A DNA stretch of 64,000 nt from Parabacteroides sp. TM07-1AC. Its GTDB lineage: Bacteria; Bacteroidota; Bacteroidia; Bacteroidales; Tannerellaceae. The stretch covers positions 250,667 through 314,666 of the forward strand of contig NZ_QUKD01000008.1 in NCBI RefSeq assembly GCF_003480915.1. Reading direction: 5' to 3'. The number at the start of each line of letters is the position of its first letter. Position 1 is the first letter of the stretch. Of this stretch, positions 17,126 through 24,534 are shown piece by piece. The notes beneath the pieces are model-generated. The model worked only from the letters and a program-made list of their open reading frames with translations. It was not told the DNA's origin and ran no database searches. The translations under genes and the position numbers were made by a program.

Positions 17126-17370
17126 AAACCAAGCAACTCTTTCTGAAGTTCAGGTGTCAACTCCACGACTTCTCCGTTTTCCTTCTGTTGCACAGATTTC
17201 CGGAAATGCGCCAAGTTTGCCGGGTTGGTAAAGAAAGGATCTTCTTTCGGAGTAGTAATACGTTTGATAGAGGCTTTTACTTTCTTTACTAAATCCATAT
17301 CATCCAAGGCTAATACAATTCTTGCCAATTCAGCTTTTTCTGCTTCCAGGGCCATAGTTGATTTTGTCAT
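17122..17370 (-). CDS. Antitoxin partner of the YoeB-type toxin
   Basis: 82 residues, overlapping the toxin start by 4 bases. The N-terminal half is acidic and helical (EAEKAELARIVLALDD), the middle basic (KKVKASIKRI), and the C-terminus has an ELTPELQKELLGL helix likely to wrap the toxin. I do not see a convincing YefM/Phd N-terminus, so its family is uncertain; the role is inferred from position and size. Antitoxin-toxin complexes normally repress their own promoter. Confidence 0.75.
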   Translation of the reverse strand: MTKSTMALEAEKAELARIVLALDDMDLVKKVKASIKRITTPKEDPFFTNPANLAHFRKSVQQKENGEVVELTPELQKELLGL

Positions 17371-17397
17371 AGTTATTTCTTTTTATTATGTCCTTTG

Positions 17398-17405
17398 CAA
17401 AAGTA
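17398..17405 (-). promoter_or_regulatory. -7 promoter box of the toxin-antitoxin pair (minus strand TACTTTTG)
   Basis: CAAAAGTA on the plus strand, 28 bases upstream of the antitoxin start. CCAA at 17424-17427 could be the -33 element on the minus strand. It is back-to-back with the NUDIX promoter. Confidence 0.5.
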
Positions 17406-17441
17406 ATAATTAAAATCCATATTCCAACCTCCTTTATTCCT

Positions 17442-17449
17442 TATCTTTG
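17442..17449 (+). promoter_or_regulatory. -7 promoter box of the NUDIX gene (TATCTTTG)
   Basis: Exact TAnnTTTG, 23 bases before the ATG at 17472. Confidence 0.6.
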
Positions 17450-17471
17450 CATGCTCAAAATATAGAAAAAG

Positions 17472-17963
17472 ATGAAAGAAGAATGGTTCCCTCTGGTCAA
17501 CGAAGAGGGAGAAACAATAGGTAAGGCGACACGCCGGGAATGCCATAGCGGGAGCAAACAATTACATCCGGTCATCCACCTGCATATCTTTAATGATGCA
17601 GGAGAATTGTATCTACAAAAGCGTTCGATGAATAAAGATATCCAACCCGGCAAATGGGATACGGCTGTCGGCGGACATATCGATTACGGAGAAACAGTGG
17701 AAGAAGCCCTTCGCCGAGAAGTTCGGGAAGAATTAGGTATAACCGAGTTTACACCACAATTCATCACCCGCTATGTTTTCGAATCGGTCATCGAAAAAGA
17801 ACTGGTCAATACTTTCCGTACCGTTTATAACGGAGAAATCCAACCGGATGCCGAAGAGTTGGATGGCGGACGTTTCTGGCCGATGGAAGAGATAAAAGCC
17901 AATCTGGGGAAAAGCGTGTTTACTCCCAATTTCGAGCAGGAGTTTCAACGATTATTCTTATAA
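17472..17963 (+). CDS. NUDIX hydrolase
   Basis: 163 residues. The Nudix box is complete (GHIDYGETVEEALRREVREE, then LGI), with the metal-binding REVREE core. The N-terminus (WFPLVNEEGETIG..TRRECH) and HPVIHLHIFN resemble the IPP-isomerase-like/YfcD subgroup, whose substrates are poorly defined nucleoside or isoprenyl diphosphates. It has its own promoter and is not obviously linked to the toxin-antitoxin pair or the VapE module. Confidence 0.88.
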   Translation: MKEEWFPLVNEEGETIGKATRRECHSGSKQLHPVIHLHIFNDAGELYLQKRSMNKDIQPGKWDTAVGGHIDYGETVEEALRREVREELGITEFTPQFITRYVFESVIEKELVNTFRTVYNGEIQPDAEELDGGRFWPMEEIKANLGKSVFTPNFEQEFQRLFL

Positions 17964-17983
17964 CATATTAAAAATAGCATAAA

Positions 17984-18100
17984 AACCGTTCACCGTTCAC
18001 CTAGACACACTCAACACATTGTAAAACAAGACATATCTGCAATAAACACAGGTGAACGGTTTCAAAAAAAGGTGAATGGTTAATAGAAACCGTTCACCTT
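17984..18100. repeat. Left cluster of GGTGAACGGTTT-type repeats
   Basis: Copies in both orientations: AACCGTTCACC plus GTTCACCT (17984-18001), GGTGAACGGTTT (18051-18062), AAGGTGAATGGTTAA (18069-18083), GAAACCGTTCACCTT (18086-18100). The same 12-base motif recurs at 21251-21381 on the other side of the VapE/HU genes. Copies can pair with one another as hairpins. Confidence 0.8.
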
Positions 18101-18133
18101 CATATTTTGTCAGTTTTGAATGTAGTGTCGTTG

Positions 18134-18161
18134 GTAGGGGCGGTTCGCGAACCGCCCTTAC
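18134..18161. repeat. REP-like palindrome GTAGGGGCGG, copy 1
   Basis: GGGCGGTTCGCGAACCGCCC (18138-18157) is a perfect 20-base palindrome extended by GTAG..TTAC. It is much more GC-rich than the flanks. It belongs to the same family as the inverted pair at 18196-18273. Confidence 0.7.
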
Positions 18162-18195
18162 AGGCGCCGTCATAATGGAACAGGCAGGTTCGACC

Positions 18196-18273
18196 GTAGG
18201 GGCGGGGTCTGCCCGCCCTTCTTCACCGGTTGTTATATTATTGTCGCAAAGGGCGGGCAAACCCCGCCCCTAC
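18196..18273. repeat. REP-like GTAGGGGCGGGG inverted pair, copies 2 and 3
   Basis: Two 25-base arms, 18196-18220 and 18249-18273, are reverse complements with 24 of 25 matches and a 28-base loop. Each arm also holds a GGGCGGG/CCCGCCC mini-palindrome. This looks like a dispersed extragenic palindrome or a small non-autonomous element. It stands 28 bases after the VapE stop and could also end that transcript. Confidence 0.65.
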
Positions 18274-18301
18274 AAAACCTGTCATTTGGGTTCATTATTT
18301 T

Positions 18302-20362
18302 CTACACTTTCCTCACCAAACAATAATAATTCCCAGTCCTCGTATGTATCTTCCGAATCCCTGAGGCATTCAGCATTTTACCGAAACGACAAGCCGACGT
18401 ATTACTGAACTTCCGTTTGGAGCGTTCCGAAATAATATCCAACAATTCGACTGACGTAAACCGCTCTTTCCGCTCCCCTTCTTCCGGCAAACGGAAATAA
18501 CTGAACAGATATTGCATCTCCAACGGCTCGTCTTGAAAACCGGCATTACTCTGCGTCAACAGCTGCTCTTCTTCCGTATTCAGCCAATAACGTTCGCCCG
18601 AACGAATAGCATGGACTGCCTGCGCATACAACTGTTCGTACTCCAACGGAGAAGAAACATCGATCGGCCCCGTTACCTGTACACATACATACCGACGACT
18701 GCCGGTCGGATCGGTCAGCAACTCCATCGGATTGGCCGTAGCCGAAAAAGAAGCCAAACGCCTCATCTGCTGAAATGTCTTCTGATGCGGGCGGCGTATC
18801 TTCACTTCCGGTTTCTGGATCAGGTGTTTCAAATCAGCCTGATACTTCCGGCTCAAACGGTCGAACTCATCGATCGTGATCAACACGTTCTGAGCCATCA
18901 ATAACTCCGCTTCACTCTTATTCTCCAAATTAATACTTTCCGCATGATAATCCCTTAACACAGGCGGCAGAAGCAAACGGAAAAACGTCGATTTCGAAAT
19001 CCCTTGTCCGCCAACCAGTACCGGCACCAGGCTGTTCGCATACAGCCGGTCTGTCTTTTGCCAATGCGCAACCATGCTGACAAACCAGACATAAAAACGA
19101 TTCCTCCACTCCGGATCCGATGTCGGCACCGTATCCGCCAATGCACGTATCCGGTCCTTTCCGTCCCATCCCGGCAAATTGTATAGAAACTCCTCCAGCG
19201 GATTATAGTTCGGTACCCGCGGTGAATAAATATAACGCCTCACATCTTTATCCCAGATATCGAGCCCTTCCTCCATCGCATTCAGACAGATCCCGTTCAG
19301 CACCTCCGGCGTCACCGGTCGGAAACGAAAACAGAAAGAATGTTTCTCCCTGTACTCTACCTCCCCGATAATCTCGTTCTTCCGAAACTCATACCGCCGT
19401 TTCAGAAACTCCTCCATCCGTGCCAGCAGGTTCATCGGCTGCGGCAGGCAAGGTTTTTTCCCGAACGATTTACGCGAAAGATACACATTATGAACCGTCA
19501 GCCTCAACAAAGGCTGATCGCCAAGACTCCACATCCGGAAATAAAGCCAGCGCACGACATCTTCCTCCGGAACACCCGAATCGAAACAAAGCGCACTGAC
19601 CGCCGCTATAAAATCTTTCGGTTCCTTCTCTCCCCAATCGGGACCCTGTTCGCGATACACCTGATTCAGGCAAGTCTCGAAAAGCATTGCCATCTTATTA
19701 TATTGCTCCACACCCGGCAAGATACGTGCCAGCGGATCATCAGAAACCCGTATCTGTTCCGTATATGCGGAATCTTCAGGCATCTTCAACGGCTGTTCCA
19801 TCCGGACAGGCAACGACTCCGGATTATAAAAACACTCCGGATCGAACGACAAGCGGCATCCCCGGTCGAGCGACGGCTCCTTGAAATCGACCGGCCACTG
19901 TAATTGCGCCTGATAATGCAATACCGCCCTGCGATAGGCATGTGCATGAAAACAATCCGCCGCCTCTTTCTCCACCGGCAGCGAACCGTCCGGCAGCGTA
20001 TAGCGAACCACGACCTTCACACTCAATCCGCTTGAACCGATAAAGGCCAATAAAGGCTGGTTGTACTTTGTAATCTCATCACGCAACCGCCTGGCCTCCG
20101 CCCTGTTTGCCAAACGATTAAATTCCAGTAAAACCAAACCGTTATACTGCTTCCAAACCTGCTCCTTATAACCGGAAGCAAAGAGTACCACCGGAATTTT
20201 TTCCGCATCAGCCAACCGGCTTCCGGGCGAACAATAAGGAATCATTTCACGCATATCCCTCACCCGCCGGGCTTGATCCTCATCCTTTATACGTTCCGCG
20301 ACGGTTTCCAGTGCCACCAGCTTGCCGGAACTCAGATTTCCTTTCAATAATGTAACTTTCAT
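18302..20362 (-). CDS. VapE-type primase/helicase protein (BT4734-like N-terminus plus VapE ATPase)
   Basis: 686 residues. The N-terminal ~300 residues resemble the BT4734/primase-associated domain often fused to VapE in Bacteroidales. The C-terminal part is the VapE superfamily-3-like ATPase, with Walker A GGQGISKST (Lys457) and Walker B NVLITIDEFDRL, then SFSATANPMELLTDPTGSRR. Such proteins are found in phages and integrated elements and are thought to act in replication. A SD-like GAGGTG precedes the ATG, which follows the HU-like gene stop by 1 base, so translation is coupled. No integrase or structural phage gene is nearby. Confidence 0.85.
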   Translation of the reverse strand: MKVTLLKGNLSSGKLVALETVAERIKDEDQARRVRDMREMIPYCSPGSRLADAEKIPVVLFASGYKEQVWKQYNGLVLLEFNRLANRAEARRLRDEITKYNQPLLAFIGSSGLSVKVVVRYTLPDGSLPVEKEAADCFHAHAYRRAVLHYQAQLQWPVDFKEPSLDRGCRLSFDPECFYNPESLPVRMEQPLKMPEDSAYTEQIRVSDDPLARILPGVEQYNKMAMLFETCLNQVYREQGPDWGEKEPKDFIAAVSALCFDSGVPEEDVVRWLYFRMWSLGDQPLLRLTVHNVYLSRKSFGKKPCLPQPMNLLARMEEFLKRRYEFRKNEIIGEVEYREKHSFCFRFRPVTPEVLNGICLNAMEEGLDIWDKDVRRYIYSPRVPNYNPLEEFLYNLPGWDGKDRIRALADTVPTSDPEWRNRFYVWFVSMVAHWQKTDRLYANSLVPVLVGGQGISKSTFFRLLLPPVLRDYHAESINLENKSEAELLMAQNVLITIDEFDRLSRKYQADLKHLIQKPEVKIRRPHQKTFQQMRRLASFSATANPMELLTDPTGSRRYVCVQVTGPIDVSSPLEYEQLYAQAVHAIRSGERYWLNTEEEQLLTQSNAGFQDEPLEMQYLFSYFRLPEEGERKERFTSVELLDIISERSKRKFSNTSACRFGKMLNASGIRKIHTRTGNYYCLVRKV

Positions 20363-20363
20363 T

Positions 20364-20975
20364 TCACACCTCTTTTTTCTCCGCTAAAACATAAACAGCT
20401 ACTTTCGGACCTCCCAGACGAACGATACGCCCCTCTTCTCTCAACAACTTCAGATCCTGCTGGGCTATATAACGGGAACAGACATTCACCCCCATGCAAT
20501 CGGAACTGGTGACCTCCCTGTGATTCGACAGATAACGGAGAATACGTTCCTGACGTTGCCCGGGAATGTAGGCCACTTTTTTTCGATAATCCGTCGCCCT
20601 CTCGAAATGCATGGAGCTCATCTCCTTTTTCAGTTCCTTACAGGCCCGGAAAACAACTTTCGAAAACCGGATACTTTCCGCCCTGATCTCTTTGGGGTCA
20701 CGTATAGGCGGACATTTAGCCGTAACATAAAACGAACCTATCCCATCGATCTCCACCGAGTCACCGTCTTTCAGTGCCCGAACCAACTCTTCTTTAAAAA
20801 AAGTCATTATACCTTTGACCTCTCCTTCATTGAAGGTACCGCGATCGGCAATTATCTCACATAACTTTTCAAAACGCAGCACCTGCCCTTCCACGACACG
20901 GGCATGCAATACGCCTTCTTCTTCTTCCTGTCCGGGAGAATGAGGATTTTTGTAAAACAAATACTTTGCTGGCAT
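20364..20975 (-). CDS. HU-like DNA-binding protein with C-terminal winged-helix-like tail
   Basis: Start placed at ATG 20975 (MPAKYLFYKNP), an opening typical of Bacteroidales HU-related proteins; an 11-codon longer start at 21008 is possible. Residues about 1-125 carry the HU/IHF-like fold (GTFNEGEVKGIMTFFKEEL, SVEIDGIGSFYVTA). The extra C-terminal ~70 residues (RILRYLSNHREVTSSDCMG, QQDLKLLREEGRI) look like a winged helix. It is stop-to-start with the VapE gene, so the two probably act together on DNA. Target sequence unknown; the CTTAACGAC repeats upstream are candidates. Confidence 0.8.
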   Translation of the reverse strand: MPAKYLFYKNPHSPGQEEEEGVLHARVVEGQVLRFEKLCEIIADRGTFNEGEVKGIMTFFKEELVRALKDGDSVEIDGIGSFYVTAKCPPIRDPKEIRAESIRFSKVVFRACKELKKEMSSMHFERATDYRKKVAYIPGQRQERILRYLSNHREVTSSDCMGVNVCSRYIAQQDLKLLREEGRIVRLGGPKVAVYVLAEKKEV

Positions 20976-21062
20976 ATATACGATTGTTTTTTCTACTCCC
21001 TGCCTCACTTGTAAGTAAGGAGTAAGTCAGTACTATTTAAGGCAAACCCTATAACTCTTTCA

Positions 21063-21137
21063 CTTAACGACCGTGGTCGGCATGCTTAACCACCTCCGTC
21101 ATCAAGCTTAACGACGGAGGTCGCAAAGCTTAACGAC
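21063..21137. promoter_or_regulatory. Iteron-like CTTAACGAC repeats and hairpins upstream of the HU/VapE pair
   Basis: CTTAACGAC occurs at 21063-21071, 21107-21115 and 21129-21137, with a CTTAACCAC variant at 21085-21093. Spacing is 22 bases between each successive copy (21063, 21085, 21107, 21129), so copies lie on the same helix face every two turns. The intervening bases contain CGACCGTGGTCG and the 9-base inverted pair ACCTCCGTC (21092-21100) / GACGGAGGT (21113-21121). This is consistent with a cooperative protein-binding site, either operator or origin-like. Confidence 0.6.
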
Positions 21138-21250
21138 AGCCATCCTTTGATTTCAAAGTCGTATCTAAAGGTATAGTTTATTATTGGTTTTGTGGTAATA
21201 TACAGGGAGAAAAGTGTTACTTATTTTAAGTGCGGGAAAATATGAAACTC

Positions 21251-21381
21251 AAAAGGTGAACGGTTTAAGCCAACCATTCACCTTTCAGAGAAACCGTTCA
21301 CCCTCCATTCACCCACTTAAAGTAAAACAAACCAGTACTTTAAGAAGGAAAAGGTGAAGGGTGAATGGTTTATAAGCGTTT
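21251..21381. repeat. Right cluster of GGTGAACGGTTT-type repeats
   Basis: Copies: AAAAGGTGAACGGTTTAA (21251-21268), AACCATTCACCTTT (21272-21285), GAAACCGTTCACCC with CCATTCACCC (21290-21314), and AAGGTGAAGGGTGAATGGTTTAT (about 21359-21381). The motif family is the same as at 17984-18100. Together the two clusters bracket the VapE/HU pair. Confidence 0.8.
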
Positions 21382-21399
21382 TTATATGTATTCTTTGGA

Positions 21400-22788
21400 T
21401 TACTTACACATCTCGTTGATCACCGCGATCAGTTCGCCGCCAATCTCTTCAGCTTCTTCCATAGTGTGAGCTTCTGAATAGATACGGATGATCGGTTCTG
21501 TATTACTTTTACGAAGGTGAACCCACTTATCCGGGAAGTCGATCTTCACACCATCGATATCTGTAATATCATATTGAGCGAATTTCTCTTTTACTTTAGC
21601 CAGGATAGCATCCACATCGATATCCGGAGTCAGTTGTACTTTCTGTTTAGAGATGAAATACGGAGGATAGCTGGCACGTAACTCACTTGTCTTCATTTTC
21701 TTCTTTGCCAGATGAGTCAGGAACAAAGCGATACCTACCAACGCATCACGACCGTAATGGCTGGCCGGATAGATCACACCGCCGTTGCCTTCACCGCCAA
21801 TCACTGCATTGGTTGCTTTCATCTTCGTAACAACATTTACCTCACCTACAGCAGCTGCATTGTATTCGCAACCATGAGCACGAGTGACATCACGCAATGC
21901 ACGGCTTGAACTCAGATTGCTGACAGTGTTACCGGGAGTATGACTCAAAATATAATCGGCAACAGCTACTAATGTATATTCTTCACCAAACATTTCACCG
22001 TCTTCGCAGATAATAGCCAAACGGTCTACATCCGGATCGACAACGAAACCGACATCTGCTTTCGCATGCTTCATCAGGTCTGAAATCTCTGTCAGGTTTT
22101 CAGGGATAGGTTCCGGATTATGAGAGAAGTTTCCGTGAGGTGCACAATGCAGTTTAAAGATTTCCTTTACACCCAATGCATACAGCAAATCCGGCAAAAC
22201 GATACCACCCACAGAGTTCACTGCATCAATAGCTACCCGGAAGTTAGCCGCCTTGATAGCTTCTACGTCCACCAGGTCAAGATTGAGTACACTCTCGATA
22301 TGTTTCTGTTTATATGTATTGTCGACAATCACTTTTCCCAAATGATCGACATCTGCAAATTCAAAACTTTCGGAAGCTGCAATATCCAGTACCTCAGCAC
22401 CTTCAGCAGCATTCAGGAACTCACCTTTCTCGTTCAACAACTTCAAGGCATTCCATTGTTTCGGATTATGACTGGCAGTCAATATAATACCGCCGCATGC
22501 TCCTTCCATAGCTACGGCTAATTCAGTAGTCGGGGTTGTAGCCAGATCGATATCGACAACATCGAATCCCATACCTGTAAGCGTACCCAAAACCACCTGT
22601 TTAACCATCGGTCCTGAGATGCGGGCATCGCGTCCGACTACGATTTTATTTGTTGTAACTGTCGTGTTTTTTCTGATGAAGGTAGCATAAGCTGCTACAA
22701 ACTTCACTATGGCCAACGGATTTAGTCCGTCCTCCGGTGCTCCGCCTATTGTACCGCGAATACCGGAAATAGATTTAATTAGAGTCAT
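21400..22788 (-). CDS. glmM: Phosphoglucosamine mutase
   Basis: Interconverts glucosamine-6-P and glucosamine-1-P for UDP-GlcNAc and hence peptidoglycan and LPS. 462 residues of the alpha-D-phosphohexomutase family: SGIRGTIGG at the N-terminus, the phosphoserine loop ILTASHNPKQWNA (Ser106), the metal loop DPDVDRLA, the sugar loop GGEGNGGVIYP, and a C-terminal phosphate-binding RKSNTEPIIRIYSE. Some phosphomannomutases share these motifs, so GlmM is favoured rather than proven. A -7 box at 22809-22816 lies inside the 3' end of the upstream gene. Confidence 0.88.
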   Translation of the reverse strand: MTLIKSISGIRGTIGGAPEDGLNPLAIVKFVAAYATFIRKNTTVTTNKIVVGRDARISGPMVKQVVLGTLTGMGFDVVDIDLATTPTTELAVAMEGACGGIILTASHNPKQWNALKLLNEKGEFLNAAEGAEVLDIAASESFEFADVDHLGKVIVDNTYKQKHIESVLNLDLVDVEAIKAANFRVAIDAVNSVGGIVLPDLLYALGVKEIFKLHCAPHGNFSHNPEPIPENLTEISDLMKHAKADVGFVVDPDVDRLAIICEDGEMFGEEYTLVAVADYILSHTPGNTVSNLSSSRALRDVTRAHGCEYNAAAVGEVNVVTKMKATNAVIGGEGNGGVIYPASHYGRDALVGIALFLTHLAKKKMKTSELRASYPPYFISKQKVQLTPDIDVDAILAKVKEKFAQYDITDIDGVKIDFPDKWVHLRKSNTEPIIRIYSEAHTMEEAEEIGGELIAVINEMCK

Positions 22789-22800
22789 AAGTAAATTAGA

Positions 22801-23385
22801 TTATTTTTCAAATGTATATCTTACTTTTTTGAAATAAACCGGGAAATATTGGCTTTGAAAAGTATTTCCCATCCGCTTAAACGGAACAATCAGTCGAACG
22901 ACAGCCCCTTCCCCTACATGATATAGAGGCGTTGCCAACCCTTCGCCGACAAATTGATCAGGGAAGTAATTTACATATTCTCCGGAATAAACATTATAAC
23001 CGAAAACAAATTCAGTTGGATATCCATAGACATATGATGGTCCGTAAGTTAGGTTATTAGCCATTAAATAAGCTGTATCCGAATCCAGTATTCCATACGC
23101 TTCAAACCGGCAAAAGACCTTTGTTTGTCCCAATACCGCCCTATTCCCATTACCGGAATCTATCACGTTCAGATACACATCATTGTCCAACTTCACAAAT
23201 TCATTTTCCTTAAAAACACCATCTGACGGATAGTTTTTAAGAATCTTAAATCCCTCATGATCAATCAACCGATCAATCGCTTTCCTCTCATCCTTCAAAT
23301 GCTCAGTATACGACTTCGTTTTATCGCACGAAGCCACCAGCAGAGCCACACACAAAATCATCAGGATATTAAAACCTCTCTTCAT
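22801..23385 (-). CDS. DUF4827-like lipoprotein
   Basis: 194 residues. Lipoprotein signal with LLVASC, giving Cys20 as the lipidated residue; a charged Asp/Lys-rich helix follows (TEHLKDERKAIDRLIDHEG). The remainder is beta-rich and reminiscent of an FKBP-like fold, but without recognisable catalytic residues. The gene sits between nrnA and glmM, an order I recall as frequent in Bacteroidales, yet nothing links it to their functions. It is probably attached to the inner or outer membrane, facing the periplasm. Confidence 0.75.
   Translation of the reverse strand: MKRGFNILMILCVALLVASCDKTKSYTEHLKDERKAIDRLIDHEGFKILKNYPSDGVFKENEFVKLDNDVYLNVIDSGNGNRAVLGQTKVFCRFEAYGILDSDTAYLMANNLTYGPSYVYGYPTEFVFGYNVYSGEYVNYFPDQFVGEGLATPLYHVGEGAVVRLIVPFKRMGNTFQSQYFPVYFKKVRYTFEK
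22809..22816 (-). promoter_or_regulatory. -7 promoter box of glmM (minus strand TACATTTG)
   Basis: CAAATGTA on the plus strand, 21 bases upstream of the glmM ATG and within the last codons of the preceding lipoprotein gene. Confidence 0.5.
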
Positions 23386-23414
23386 CTGTTATTCTTTAAT
23401 GTATAAATGAGCGA

Positions 23415-23422
23415 CAAATGTA
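23415..23422 (-). promoter_or_regulatory. -7 promoter box of the DUF4827-like gene (minus strand TACATTTG)
   Basis: CAAATGTA on the plus strand, 30 bases upstream of the lipoprotein ATG. Confidence 0.5.
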
Positions 23423-23440
23423 AATAATATCTGCCATATC

Positions 23441-24490
23441 TCAGGCAAGTTTCTCTATTTCTTCTGTTTTATTAGGATTAAATTCTTTCAATCCCTTTTC
23501 AAACGTAGCTACAGCATCCTCCAAAGAGCCGAAAAACTCTCCGCCGGAAGCATTTTTATGTCCGCCGCCATTAAAATACTGACAAGCAAACAGGTTACAA
23601 GGAAAATCACCTACCGAACGGAGTGAGACTTTAATATAATCTCTGTCTTCACGGATAAAGACACTGAATGTAACTCCCTCAATACTTAACGGCATATTGA
23701 CAAAACCCTCCGTATCCCCTGTTTTGTAATGGAACCGATCCAATTCCTCCTTTGAAAGAGTTATCAGGGCCGCATGATGTTCCGGATAAATCCTCATCTT
23801 TTCATACAAGACATACCCTTGCATGCGCAGACGAGATTCAGAGTAAACCTGGAATACCTTACGATATATCAAGTCTTTATCGATCCCTTTCTTGATCAGC
23901 TCACTGATGATCGTATAAATTTCCGGTTTATTGGAATTATAAGTAAACGAACCGGTATCCGTCATCATCCCTGTATAGATACATGCAGCCGCCTCTTTCG
24001 TCATCAGATCGAACATTCCCATACGGCAAATGAAACGGAAAACCATCTCGCTGGTCGACGACATTTCCGGATACGACATCGTTACCCGACAGAAATCGGC
24101 CGGATTCAGATGATGATCGATCATCACCTTACGCCCTTCAGAAGCGATAACGGCAGGAGCCAGCTTCTCGATACGCTTAGGCTCGTTAAAGTCCAGGCAA
24201 AAAATAACATCCGCATCATGGATCAGCTGTTCGGCAAAATCAGGATACTTCTCATGAATCACAATATCTTTTGCTCCCGGCATCCATCTGTAGAACGAGG
24301 GAAATTCATTCGGGACAACAACTGTTACATTATCTTTACCATACGTAGTAAGGAAATGGTACAACCCCAAAGAAGAACCAATAGCATCACCGTCAGGGGT
24401 GACATGGGTTACAATGACAAAACTTTCGCCTTTCTCAACGTATTTCTTGGCTTTCTGTATTTTCTCTTCGTGAATGATTTTTGTAATCAT
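23441..24490 (-). CDS. nrnA: DHH/DHHA1 phosphoesterase (NrnA-like oligoribonuclease / pAp phosphatase)
   Basis: 349 residues. The DHH domain has HVTPDGDAIGSSLG, CLDFNEPKRI and the signature MIDHHLNP, which hold the Mn-binding residues. The DHHA1 domain ends with GGGHKNASGGEF. Family members degrade short oligonucleotides (nanoRNA) and often dephosphorylate pAp. There are no membrane segments or PAS/GGDEF domains, which excludes the GdpP type. It has a promoter box at 24512-24519. Confidence 0.88.
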   Translation of the reverse strand: MITKIIHEEKIQKAKKYVEKGESFVIVTHVTPDGDAIGSSLGLYHFLTTYGKDNVTVVVPNEFPSFYRWMPGAKDIVIHEKYPDFAEQLIHDADVIFCLDFNEPKRIEKLAPAVIASEGRKVMIDHHLNPADFCRVTMSYPEMSSTSEMVFRFICRMGMFDLMTKEAAACIYTGMMTDTGSFTYNSNKPEIYTIISELIKKGIDKDLIYRKVFQVYSESRLRMQGYVLYEKMRIYPEHHAALITLSKEELDRFHYKTGDTEGFVNMPLSIEGVTFSVFIREDRDYIKVSLRSVGDFPCNLFACQYFNGGGHKNASGGEFFGSLEDAVATFEKGLKEFNPNKTEEIEKLA

Positions 24491-24511
24491 ATATAATCTT
24501 GTTTACAGTGA

Positions 24512-24519
24512 CAAAGGTA
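24512..24519 (-). promoter_or_regulatory. -7 promoter box of nrnA (minus strand TACCTTTG)
   Basis: CAAAGGTA on the plus strand, 22 bases upstream of the nrnA ATG and just after the comEC stop. Confidence 0.55.
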
Positions 24520-24534
24520 GTACTTTTTTGCGTT

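Noticed and set aside
18076..18408. 110-codon plus-strand frame over the palindromes
   Set aside because: Made of the REP-like repeats and the reverse of the VapE 3' end; no independent protein character.
18302..21008. A full prophage at the VapE/HU genes
   Set aside because: No integrase, terminase, capsid or lysis genes on either side; flanking genes are housekeeping.
17984..21381. GGTGAACGGTTT clusters as a CRISPR array
   Set aside because: Units are short (about 12 bases), in both orientations and irregularly spaced; no cas gene is nearby.
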